The notes under the pieces were generated by a model. That model saw nothing but the letters and a program-made list of their open reading frames with translations, made no database searches and had not been told where the DNA came from. A program made the translations under genes and the position numbers. Below, one piece after another: positions 33,500 to 44,637 of a stretch of 64,000 bases of DNA. This DNA comes from Pseudoscleropodium purum. Its lineage: Eukaryota; Streptophyta; Bryopsida; Hypnales; Brachytheciaceae. Numbering within the stretch: position 1 is the stretch's first letter; each line of letters opens with the position of its first letter. The stretch lies in NCBI GenBank assembly GCA_963969395.1, contig OZ017805.1, positions 4,464,001 through 4,528,000 on the forward strand, in the 5' to 3' direction.

Positions 33500-33823
33500 C
33501 AGGGTTGACGAATGTCAACGTCCGCCCCAAAATAGCGTCCGTTTTCTGGACGTCCGGACGCAGCGTCCCGACCGCCGTCGGAAAGCGGACAGGCAGGGTG
33601 GGGCGGATGGATAGGGCGGACGGCCCGAGGCGGACGCCCAGATCGTGCGGATCAGATCAGTCCGTGCGTCGATCGGACGGCCGTAATCTGGTGGACGGAC
33701 GGACGGGCAGACGGGGCGGACGGGGGACAGGCGGACGCTGCGTCCGCCGGGACGCGAATGTCAACGGACGCTGCAGACACAACGTCCGGACGTCCCGGAC
33801 GTCTGGACGTCATGTCAACCCTG
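33500..33823. mobile_element. 324-bp miniature hAT-like element, relative of the giant transposon
   Basis: It begins CAGGGTTGAC and ends GTCAACCCTG. The first ~110 bp match the inverted right end of the 7904-19826 element, including CCCCAAAATAGCGTCCG. The last ~110 bp match its inverted left end, including ACGTTGTGTC on the reverse strand. The middle (about 33625-33697) resembles the GC array near 12645-12719. It carries no gene: the 136-codon frame over it is a by-product of GC-rich repeats. Perfect duplications show a clean insertion. It ends about 10 bp before a TATATATAAAGG sequence in the flank. Confidence 0.92.
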
Positions 33824-33831
33824 CATCAACC
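33824..33831. repeat. Right 8-bp target-site duplication of the miniature element
   Basis: CATCAACC is identical to 33492-33499. Confidence 0.93.
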
Positions 33832-33832
33832 A

Positions 33833-33845
33833 CTATATATAAAGG
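33833..33845 (+). promoter_or_regulatory. TATA-like box immediately beside the miniature element
   Basis: CTATATATAAAGG follows the right duplication directly. It resembles a plant TATA box, but no supported gene starts downstream, so its use is uncertain. Confidence 0.3.
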
Positions 33846-34877
33846 GTGCTTGATTTGAACAGTGGCAATAAAAATAGGAGGGGTGATTAAAGGTTGAAGA
33901 AGAGCTTTGAAAATTTCACTATCACTCTCCAAGGCCACCAAATGACGTCTAATGGTGCAGCATATATGAATAGTGACCCCTATTTATTGAATGCAACATC
34001 AATACATTATTAATTGTAGCAAATATATTACACATAATACACTAAAAACATGGTTTTAATAATGATAATTGTTTAAGAGAAGGTACCTATAGATACATAA
34101 CAATCTAGCACCACATCACCAAGTTTTGAAAATGCCTCAATCAATAGTTGTACAAAAAGAGGATCTTTTTCACAAACACCTCTCCATAGAATTGCACCAT
34201 TCATAAGCTAAATCTATAAGGAGGTGAATTTGTGGAATAGGTCTATTTCTTCCAGGTTTGTGCCAGCATTGTTAAGCTATTGGTTCAAATAGATAGAAAA
34301 CTTCAACACCACTAATGTTTCCTCTAATTTGCTTCAAACAAAAAGAAGGATCCAAAAACATTGCGATTATCAAGGATAAACAAGTATGACCATTAATATT
34401 TGACAAATACAAAGTTGCTACAATTGAATTCAAGCATCAAAATTTATAAATGAAGGAAATTTCATAGGAACTTATCCAACATTTGGATTTTTTGTAACTG
34501 GAAATCTTCAATTCATTCACGCCCATCCAAAAGTCAAGTAGATGAAAGCCATATGTATCAGTATGTTCAAGTACAAATTCCTTTATCTTTCCATTCTCTA
34601 GGCGAAACAACAAAATTGCTCCATCATTATGAATATACTCAAAAGTAAACTCAAAAGATGGATTCAATAACCTCCTCTTGATTTAATATGCTCCAAGTAG
34701 GAACATGAGAAAGAAGACCTGAGATGTTGGAAACTAGTAGTCCATTCAGAATATTAGCAGCAATCAAAGCATGGACTAGGATTCACATTGCCTCCAAGAG
34801 TTTGCATCTTCTCCCTCCCAACCTTGACATAAAAATATGTATACTTTTAGATGTATAAATGAATTGCAATGCCATCC
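33846..34877. other. Little support for genes
   Basis: AT-rich DNA. A minus-strand ORF at 34437-34667 (76 codons) has protein-like composition and may be a further exon of the decayed multi-exon gene at 34878-36803, but no domain or splice partner was established. Confidence 0.3.
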
Positions 34878-36803
34878 TTATATGCTAATATGAAAGCAAA
34901 AAGAGAGAAGAAAAAGAAAAGTAGAGAGCATAGATCTTATTTTTTTTGCAAAATCAAGCATTTCATCCCACGCTAATGCATTGTCCTTTGTCTTTTCTTT
35001 GACACTAAGCATTGTAGAAATCGATGACGGTAGAATTAGAGCCTCAAACACAATACCATGTGTATTGAGTTGAACTGTCAACTTGGCAATGTACTCTGAT
35101 GAAGTAAAAACATCTGTTGTAATAGATATAACAGTTGGAGGGAAATGGAAGCGAGCTATATCAATCACTTCAAAAGTAGTAGGAGGCACAAGAGAAGGAG
35201 GTGCAAAAACAGATGTTGGAACAGACAAAGAAGGGATGTCGTCCTTCATGACAGTCTCCTTCACCATCTTCTTTGTAGTCTTTTTTTCCTTTGGCTTGCG
35301 TCCCTTCTTCATCTAAAAACTCCTCCTATGTATTCGTTTTGGGATGGTCTTAGCAGTCTCCTTCTCAAGTCTCTCAAGTGATGGGGCAAAAATCCTTGGG
35401 CACTCTAAATACCAAGGGCAAATTTGGAGTTCTTGGGCAGAAAATCCCTGTTGTTGAATTAGAGTGAACATGCAACCTTTCAAAGATGTGTGAAGCCATC
35501 CTCTAAATAGCTTGAGCATAAATTTTCTCTCAATTCCAACTTTTTGAATCAACTCTCACTTGAAATACCTACAATCATAAAAAAAAGATGTCACGATTAT
35601 TACAATGACAAATATATAAATGTGGTTATTCTATGGATTTATAAAGCTATTCAAATTTACAAAAATAGATATAAATAAAATAAAAGACATACTTGTATAG
35701 AATCCTCTTTACAACAACATTTACACCTTCTTAGTCTTTGAAAGGAATAGACCTTGAATATGAAAAGTCCTTCTTGAATAGCCCCCAAAAGGCATGATCC
35801 ATGAGACAATGTGCCATGTCTCCATATAAAAATCAATCATGTCCAACTCATCATTGGCACTCCATTGAACCACAATCTTCTTAGACTTGATGATGCTCAT
35901 GAATTCAACTTTGGTTGCCTCTTCCAACTACAAAAACTCAAGATATATAAGTATAAAGACATTATTAAGGCCAAATATATCATAGTACAACAATGGGATA
36001 AGAATCAAATTATTTATAAACTTAAAAATGAAAGTACAGAAAGAAAAGGTTGATAATATACCTCAATCCAAGAAATAGACTTAGAGAGCCAAGTCTCTAA
36101 AATCAAAGTGTTGAAACCAAAGGCGGAAAATCTGAAGCCCTCCTTAGAGGTCTCAGTGGAGTTCCACCACCTAAGCCAATAAAACTTGTGGTTTGGTTGA
36201 ACTATACAAGTAGAAATTCTTTGAAGTTTCTTCAATGACATCTTAGGCTTCTCATTAGCACTATTATGCAAGTTAATCTAAAATTTCAAAGAACAAAATT
36301 ATAGTTAATACCAACACCAATGTCATCATGCAAATCATTCATTTGCAAGCAAGCAAGCAAAATTACATACTTCTTTTAGGTATCCAATGCCAAATTTTGG
36401 ATTTGCAATAGCAAAATCTTATCAAACTCTGTACGAAATCCCTTGATAGCTGTAGTAGAAGCTTGGATCATGATATCATGAACTCCTTTTGGACTATGAT
36501 CGTGTAGTTTTGTCTTCTCATAATGTGTTCGCACTACTACATCTGAATTAATAGCAATCTCTTGCTGCACATGAAAAATAGGAATTTGAAATCAATATAA
36601 AATGAATTCTACAAATTACAAAAAATGAATGAAATCTTTTAGCAAATATAAAACATTCACCCGATGAAGGAATTATATGAAGACGTTTGATGTCAATGGA
36701 TACCAAGCACCTGGCAATTTTCTATTTTTGCATTTCTTGTAATCTTCATTGTTTAAAAGACCCTTGAACTCTTCCAACTTCAAATTGCCATAAGTACTCA
36801 TCC
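34878..36803 (-). pseudogene. Decayed multi-exon gene of unknown function
   Basis: A series of minus-strand exon-like frames is separated by GT-AG gaps: about 36661-36801 (product starts MSTYGNLKLEEF), 36371-36564, 36062-36277 (72 codons, phase kept), 35727-35927 (67 codons, phase kept), and a larger segment from about 35569 down to 34878. The splice sites are GTGAAT, GTATGT, GTATAT and GTGTAA donors, with TGCAG, TTTAG and TGTAG acceptors. In-frame stops, and a likely one-base indel near 36420 and another near 35300, show decay. The last segment has a Lys-rich stretch followed by a Pro/Ser/Thr-rich region. I recognise no domain. It could be a captured host gene or an intron-containing element gene. 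Confidence 0.4.
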
Positions 36804-36969
36804 TATGCAATTGCTAGACCAAATTGCTCTAGATAAGGAAGTGCTCTATAGACTTGCAAATACCAATAGAAATAGAATGTAAGATAAATGAATTTGAAAG
36901 AGAGAATACTATAGCACATCAAAAGAAGTAGTGAAGTAAAAAAAAAATTATTTGATAAAAAATTTGAAC

Positions 36970-37239
36970 TCACCAATTGATTTCATTCACAGCCTCCAAT
37001 AGAATGCATGTGGCGCCCTTTTGATACCAAAAGCATACAATCAATAGGCATATCTCACTTGCGATTATGACAATGCATCTTGTGAATGTAAGTATATCAA
37101 GCCACCAATCTATAATTGCCATCCCATACAAGGCCTTATTCATTAAATTGAGACAAAGTAGTAACTTTGAGACTCTGAAAAATGAGTGTGAAGTACTATT
37201 CAAATAATAGTTGTTGAAACCAATGATAAATATAGGCAA
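36970..37239 (-). pseudogene. Hydrophobic ORF fragment upstream of the multi-exon relic
   Basis: This open frame of 89 codons is rich in Leu, Ile, Cys and Phe, with two possible membrane-spanning stretches. It lies upstream on the same strand and could be an earlier exon. There is no homology that I can name, and it may simply be chance in AT-rich DNA. Confidence 0.2.
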
Positions 37240-37308
37240 AAATCCAATAGAAATTGAAAGTCTTAAACAAGTTGCCTCTCATCAATGAAAAGAAACAAGC
37301 CCCATGGC

Positions 37309-37339
37309 ATCCATTCATCCATCCATCCATCAGTCCATC
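37309..37339. repeat. ATCC microsatellite
   Basis: Imperfect CATC/ATCC tetramers (CATCCATTCATCCATCCATC) form a short simple repeat. Confidence 0.7.
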
Positions 37340-38020
37340 GTGAAGAAGATGTAAAATAATACTCTACATAATTTTCCGCAAAGCAATTGCCAAAAGTGTT
37401 CAATGAAATTTTAGTACACAAAATTTTACTTCATTTTGATGGTTTAATTACAAAAGTAGAATGTAACTTTTGCTTATAATGAATGATCTCCAAAAGTGAA
37501 TGAAGTATGAAGCCTTTCACATAGTAACTTCTAAAGCCAATGAAGTATAATTAAGCCTCACCACTTGCTAGAGTGTATATAAAATCTCGTTGTACAATAA
37601 GGGGCATTCAAGTATTCTAAATATTTTTTATGTTTATTTATCATGCTATTAATAATTATTGAGGGCTAGAAGCCAAAAGCTTTAAAAACTTGAGCTGCTA
37701 GTTTAGGCCTTAGTATTTGTTGTACAATTTCTCTTTGGAATCTCTTTCATTTATAGCTTCGCAAGGCCTCTCAAGATATCCTCACATTGAGAGTGATGGT
37801 GTGACAGACTGTCACCATCTCCTACACTATAGAAGTTGAGACTCTGAGATCCAACATCCTTTTGTTTTGGCTTGTATACGTTTTGCGAGACCTTAGAAGT
37901 GGAGAGAGATCTCAACCCTCGATGAGGCAACTTGGGTAGAGCTGCATCAACATTGCCTATATATGAAGTTGGATTACCAACAAATTTGGAGTCTAAAGAT
38001 AGTTGATGTTCTTTGAGAAT

Positions 38021-38539
38021 CTATTGACGAACAAAAGTGTCAGCGGACAAAGTTTGTCTAGCTCCCATGGATTGCAAAGACTGAGCCGACTTATCCTCAA
38101 GTTGAGGAAAGGATTTAGGACCAGTTGCCTCTAGCGACATAGTCTTGGGCTCAACTCTCAACAAAAACAACAGTTTTTTATCCATGAGGTGAACATTAGG
38201 AAGCATGGATAGTGACAGAACATTATCTTTGAAATGAGGATGTCTTGATGCGTCATGCGAGCAAAGGTCTAGCTTGTGACTCATAGTTGTATCCATCTGC
38301 ATAGCTAGCAAGATTGAGCCTCCTCAACCTAAGGATGCCCATCTCAACTGAAAGGGAAAGTAGATGGGAGTCCTCGAAGGTCTGCGGCTCAGGAAGCTAT
38401 CAACAACGCCGTCCTCAATGTTCCCCTTCGAGTAGTCTATAGCCGTGGACGCCGCGTTGATCGTAGAGCATAGCATATAGGGCTTTGAACGAGGGGTTGT
38501 GTCGTAGCTCCCACCCTCAGATTCCGACCTTATCGACAT
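38021..38539 (-). pseudogene. Coding relic of an unrecognised plant protein
   Basis: Two adjacent minus-strand frames, 38324-38539 (71 codons, begins MSIRSESEGGSYDT) and 38021-38311 (96 codons), have balanced composition and higher GC than the surroundings, typical of real coding sequence. The first contains RRPSRTPIYFPFQLRW. They lie within 15 bp of each other, so one frame broken by a stop or small indel is likely. I cannot name the family. It could be a fragment captured by a transposon or a retro-copied host gene. Confidence 0.35.
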
Positions 38540-38889
38540 GTGTTTTTCCGATCTGGAAAGCAGACTCCTAGTCAGCCACTGCCTTTTTTATGGCTTGAAA
38601 AACTGAACCTCTTCAAACTGCATGGACTATAAAAAATACAAAGGCAGCTACACTATCCCCAACCGGATGACAAATTCACACACAAATAGTTTCAATTAGG
38701 GTTGTCTTGTTGGACAAATGCTTGGGTATTGTTGACATATTAGACATGTGACATCTAACATTGTAAGAGACAAATGTCTAGTAAGCGAGACAACCCGGTC
38801 GAGTAAGGGGAAAACATTTTATCCCTCAATAAATAAAATTGGCTTAGGTGGCTAGCTTTTTGGACTCACATGGATTGCTAAAACCATGT
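38540..38889. other. No gene seen
   Basis: A short spacer between the coding relic and the tandem block. It has no supported feature. Confidence 0.4.
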
Positions 38890-39290
38890 CAACTAGGGCG
38901 TTTGCGGGTTTAGGCAAATGCTATTGACATTGGGGTGACTATGGGTTACGGGTCCTTAGGCGACTATGGATTTAGGGGCAGTTGCAAGTCCCAACTTCAA
39001 GGCGACGTCGGATTACAGTCTAAAGGCAATTACGTTTTAGGAAGTGATCGCACTTTACGAGACCAAGGCGACTTCGGGTAATAGTGACCATGGATTCAAA
39101 GTTGATTAAGTGATTGTGGCTTTGGTGACCAAGGCAACTTTTACTCTAGGTGACATCGGGTCCTATGATGTGGGCACCTTCGTGTTAAAGGGCGACAGTG
39201 GGTCTGGACTATAGGAGACAACTATGTATGTAGGAGGGCAACCATGGGTTTAGGGTTTTAGGCCAACTACGGGTCTAATTTTAACCCCTA
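38890..39290 (+). repeat. Degenerate short tandem repeat (GGCGACTATGGGTTTAGG-like)
   Basis: Some 15-20 units of roughly 20-25 bp follow a consensus near GGCGACTATGGGTTTAGG, with frequent variants such as GGCGACTTCGGGTAATAG and GGCAACTTTTACTCTAGG. Related sequence occurs at about 470-700 and, inverted, at 30545-30760. It is relatively GC-rich. No ORF explains it. Confidence 0.65.
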
Positions 39291-40660
39291 AATGCCTGAG
39301 GTACCAAAATTTGGTGTTTGCAAAACTTTGAAGTTAAATAAAACCTTACCAAGTTGCAACTTATAGTAGTTTACATTTTATAAAAGTTCTTCTTGAAGTC
39401 TAGATTTAGCATTCAAAAATTCAATTTTGAAAATAAATGATAGTGATTTTTCTATTCAAGATTTTGTACAATGGTACCCATCGCAATCTTGTCTAGTTTA
39501 AATTTTTATTGTTCCAATTCCAAAAAAACTAATACAAGTCATACAACTTATCAAAATGTGGGCATTTAGTTCAATTTAGAGCAAATTGCAATAAGTTGAA
39601 AACAAATCATAGGCATTACTTGAAAAAAAAAGAACTACTAGTACAACATATATTTTGATTGGTATAATGCCATAATCCATACCAAAGTAGCTTATGACAA
39701 TTGATTTTAAAGAATTTACATCTGAAGTGCATTATAAATTTCAAATTGACTATTCAATACAAACAGCCTATACAATTATTAATTAAGAATAAATAGCTAT
39801 GAAAAATCAAAATTGCATTCTTCTTTTCCAATCAAACAAAAAAATCCAATATAAATCACCAATAATAATAATAGGAATAATAATGATTATAAGTCATATG
39901 TATTTGTAGAAAGAGGATTCTAAATGAAGTTGTACTTCTATTATACCATACATTGTTGAAGTGACCTTACCAACATGAAAATCAGAAAACACCTAGCAAA
40001 AAAATAATGCCTTGTCTTTTGTTTCATTCTATATTCTAAAATGATGAGTGAGGGTGTACAAAATATTGACACACATGCTATTCAGCTACAAACTTCAACT
40101 AGTAATAATGCCTGCAAAACATGCATGTTGAATCTTTTCAACACTAATTTCTTGCCTTTGTAACTAGGCACTAGGGTTGAATGTTGAGTCGCTTTGCACT
40201 TTGTCGAAGCATGAAAACTCAAACCAAATAAATTAGTGTAGAATTAGGATAAGATAGACTTGCAAATTTCATTCTTTTTGGTAATATGTAGTACAATTTT
40301 TTTAAGACAAAACCAAGGCAATCCCATATAGGTTTGTTTGGGGGAAAATTCAAATTAGCTTAATGTTTTAGTTAGCTAATGTCACTTTGTAGATAAATTA
40401 TATCGTTAATCTTAATGTATTAGGATATTTGGTATATTTTCATATTCTATGTAGGAATGGGAAAGGAATACTCTTTCTAATTTCCGTCCATTTATAAATA
40501 AAAATTCTTAACCACTAAGTCCATCCCATACCTAGTCTTATCTTTAAAATAAGATGTGAATCTAAAGGTATAAACTAAAGGAACTTACATCTACAAATCT
40601 CATACTTTGAATTCATTGAAATATATTACAAATATATTCATTTGCAACCTGCATCTCTCA

Positions 40661-40691
<31 letters not shown>

Positions 40692-42083
40692 AACTTTGAA
40701 AATTCGGTTTAACCAAGAATTCATCAATTGTTTTGTACAAATATCATCTCAACATCTAAGTCGCTTTAAGCACTAATGTCTCAATTACTTAAAGTAAATG
40801 TACGACATACTCTTTTTAGGAATCGAAGATAATTAAGGACATTGCTTTAAGTGAACATACTGACACACATATGCTTTAAACAATTCTAAAATTTTCCTTG
40901 AGGGATGTATAACATGTGTTTTTAAATTATTTAAAGAATTTTAAATTCTTTCCTTTATAAGGCTCCGGTCTTCATTTGACTATGTATCCTTTCATCTTTA
41001 GCTTTAAGCTTTCTCCATTTGCATCTCCATGATATCTTGAATCTCCTCTTCTCTCCAATTGTAATGCTAATTTAAATTATGCTTATTAAATTTACACAAC
41101 TAAATATAAATTCTAATGAAAAATAAAATAAATTTGAATACACACGCAAACATTCAATCATATACTCATATCTTCAATTGGAATACCATTTATTAATCAT
41201 ATGAATAATCATTCAATATTTAGAATGTACATCAATTGTTTATAATTATTCAATGATTTCTTTTCACTAAAAATGTAAACTCATGTTCCAACTCAAAATA
41301 AATCTCAATCACTAATTTTATTTCAAACATACATGTCTATTTTTGATACAAAGATATTCCAATCTTTTACATGAAAATAATTACCAATCATTGGTTAATT
41401 ATTAAATTTCAAAATAAAATCCAATTTCTAAATCACTCAATTCCAAACCAATCTCTGGTTTACAAATAATTTCCAATTACTAGAATTATTAAGTCAATCA
41501 CTAATTTAATATTTTGCTCCTCTTTACTTCAAATTTTGCTTTAAGCATTAACACAAAAATTCTTTTAAGAGATAAAATATAACCGATAGACAAAATCTAC
41601 TCGAAATATAATCAAATTCTTTTAAAGGAATTTTCCTTTATAAAATGCTCAAGGCAATCTATCATCAAAATTAAACTTTATGCTTTAAGCAATAATCACT
41701 ATCATTTAAGTAAATAAAAACAAATTAAAAATGACAATTATAAATCTATAAATTAATACAACAACAACAACAACAAAACAAAACGCGACCTCACGTCACG
41801 TGTGCAAGAGAAATTCAAGAGAGAGAAGAATGAGAAAAATAACTATTTATCACAATTCTTCCTCAAACAGTCTTTCCAATCTCTTGATAAAAAATCCGTC
41901 AAAATTCACAACCGCTTAAGCCAAAAAGTATTTTCACACTTTAACTTCAAATATCACCACATTCACACTTGATTACTCAAAACTTTAAACATTTAACCTC
42001 TTTCACACTCAAAAGAACAAAATTTAACTAGAAAATAAAATTGTCTTAATTACACTATCTTTTATTACTAATTTGAACAAAAA
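39291..42083. other. Long AT-rich gene-less stretch
   Basis: No ORF or recognised element. It contains a (TA)n run at about 40663-40688 and a (CAA)n run at about 41758-41776. Confidence 0.5.
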
Positions 42084-42600
42084 AATGACTCACTATAGTC
42101 ATATGCTACATTAACCAAAATATGATTTTCTACAGTCATATCTCATATCATTTAAAATATGACCCACTAGTCATATTCATTATCACTTAAAATATGACTC
42201 ACCACAATCATATTCCAAATCATTCAAAATATGACTCACCACAATCATATTCCAAATCATTCAAAATATGATTCACTATAGTCATATTCCATATTACTCA
42301 AAATATAACTCATTACAGTCTTATTCCATGTCAATGAAAATATGACTACAGTGAGTCATATTCCATGTAGGATTTTTTTATTTTACCTAAGTAGTTCATG
42401 AAAAAGTCAAACCTCCAAGGATAGTCAACATATTGGCAAAATACGTCTTAAAATGGTTTGTTATATCTCAAATCCATATGATTGCAAAATATAACTATCT
42501 AGTCATATGACTGAAAGTGAATGATTCAACCCAGTCATATTGCAAGTCATCTATAGTGTTTTTTTCTTGAGTCACATTTTTTGATTTTATAACTCACTGC
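42084..42600. repeat. ~37-bp tandem repeat of ATATGACT...AGTCATAT palindromes
   Basis: Units close to AAAATATGACTCACCACAAT followed by CATATTCCAAATCATTC repeat with a 37-38 bp period from 42084 to about 42380. Two units near 42200 are identical. Degenerate copies continue to about 42600. Each unit is itself imperfectly palindromic (ATATGACT and AGTCATAT). It lies just upstream of the decayed hAT transposase and could be its subterminal repeat region. Confidence 0.7.
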
Positions 42601-42740
42601 AGTTATATTTTGTAGTTAGAAAATGCTCATTTTCTAGTAGTGATGTGATGCAAGTAACTGCAGATAATACTTCAATAAATCTACTAGTATAAAATTTAAT
42701 ATCAATAAAATATTCACACATTTTTTACTAGAGATGCATG

Positions 42741-43990
42741 GTACATGAGTTGAATTTGTTGCTAAAGGATTGGACAAAATAGACATGGATTGCACAATAC
42801 ATGGCTAAAGCCCATGTTATAGTGAAATTTATCAAGAAGAGGGACATATTGCTTGCTATATTTCAAAAGTACTTGCCAAATCTTAGATTGTTGATGCCAG
42901 GGGAAACAAGGTTTGCCTCAAAATTCATCATAATTGAGCACTTGTCAAAAGTGAGAAGAACATTGGAACAAATGGTAGTTAACCCCTTAATAGACGGAAT
43001 ATGTACAAATGCTAAAAGACAAGCACAATAGCAAAATCAAACCCAACACCATTTCTAAACAAGTGAAGAAGATTATTTAGGATGACTACTTCTAAAAATG
43101 TTGCATCAATTTTATAGACATAGTTGAATTAGTTGTGTCTCCATTGCATGATTTGCATTTATAGACACCATGGATGAGGAAGTTAGAGAAATATGTATAC
43201 ATGTTACGAGGGCTGCCTTTTAGTTTGTGTGAGGAACAAGCAATCCCACTGGAAAAATCCTTCAATAAACGAAGGGAATAGAGGAGAACAATCTACATTC
43301 TAGATGAGCTCTTTTGAACTTGTACCTTCTTCACAACAAAGATCTAGCCAATGATCAAAATATTGTAGAGCTATGCAAACGTGTCTTAGAAAAAATATAT
43401 AAACTAGACCAATATGCATTAATGGTCAGGGAATTTGTAGCCTTTTAACATAAAGAACTGTCATTCTACAAGAAGTTGAATCTGAGGAAATAAATATTTT
43501 TGGCAAATATTTGGTGGAATTTTGAAGGTGCATGTAGCAAATTCATAGCTCCACTAACAAAGAAAATATTGGCCCAATAGATATTATCATCTTTATATGA
43601 ACAAAATTAGAATAGCTATTTTTTCATTCACAATAAATCATAAAATAATTTGAAGGTAAATAGAGTAGCTGATTTGATGTATGTGTATATCAATTTGAAA
43701 GTCTTAGCTGCATTAAAGGAGAAAGATGAGAAAAAATGGTACCACAACAACGTGGAGTCAAAGGATTTAGATGGGCCATTGTTAGAAAACCAAGATGACA
43801 AAGATGATGCCAACAATGAGAATGGTGCACCCATGTTAGATGACAAAGACGCTAGGGACAACATGCACAATTTTGGCAATGCTACCCTCCATAGCCCTAA
43901 TCAAAACAATGATGACTCTCAAGGTAATTATGACAATATATACAACTTTCAATTAGATGAAGACAATTGAGGGTATGATGGAAATTTTCC
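42741..43990 (+). pseudogene. Decayed hAT-family transposase
   Basis: The first open block (42801-43031) resembles the conserved middle of plant hAT transposases (DUF659-type), with the motif PGETRFASKF followed by a segment like LSKVRRTLEQMVV. Fragments in shifting frames follow. About 43490-43580 encodes FLANIWWNFEGAC, which resembles the hATC dimerisation domain (WW followed by a hydrophobic helix). The 43650-43970 block encodes an acidic Asp/Asn-rich tail typical of these proteins. Many stops and frameshifts make it non-functional. Its ends are not clear, and it is a different, much older insertion from the 7904-19826 element. Confidence 0.7.
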
Positions 43991-44121
43991 TTCAATAAGT
44001 AGGTTTGTGGATGGAATTAGATTTTTGAGTAGCCAAAACATTTCATTAGAAAAATGCGGCCACTTTTGTTGAGGTAGTGGAATCAAATGGGATGACAATT
44101 GGTGACAATGAGACTTTATGA

Positions 44122-44637
44122 ATGGATGATACGGTTTCAACTTCAAAGTCTCCATCTATAGCATTAGAGGTAGTGCAAGGAAATGTCGAACATAATGACA
44201 AGGGAAGATGTGAGGTGGACATTCAATTGAATGTGGGCAATGCAAGTATGGAGTTAATTATAGAATTGGTGGGCAAGAATAGTGGCAAGAAAGATGAATC
44301 AAGTATTGAAGTAAAAAAGAATGGTAGTTCAACTAGGATGGGGTCCAAAAGTCAAATTTTTTTGGAGAATGACAAAGGCAAGAAGAAAATGAAGCCAAAT
44401 CCGCAAATACCACAATGTAATGTTCTTCCACATACATCATTGAAGCCTGCTAGCACAAAATTGGATGGTTTAAGAAGCTCAAGGCTTGGACAATGGCTAA
44501 TGAATATTTCAAAAGAAAATCCTTCAAGTATCAATTTACAAAAAGTCGTTTCATCATTTATCATTCCAATTACTCAAAATAATGATGAGACATTAATATT
44601 TATGAATGCTCGATATCTAGTAAATATAACAACATGA
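44122..44637 (+). pseudogene. ORF of unknown function downstream of the hAT relic
   Basis: The 171-codon frame is open and starts at an ATG (product begins MDDTVSTSKSPS). It is hydrophilic, rich in Lys, Asn, Ser and Gly, with a basic stretch KGKKKMK and a later LRSSRLGQWL. It lies 130 bp after the acidic tail of the hAT transposase relic and may be a second gene or a downstream exon of the same element. No domain is recognised. Confidence 0.35.

Noticed and set aside
33448..33858. 136-codon ORF spanning the miniature element
   Set aside because: It begins in the flank, runs through the GC-rich element and out again, with only repeat-like Arg/Gly content.
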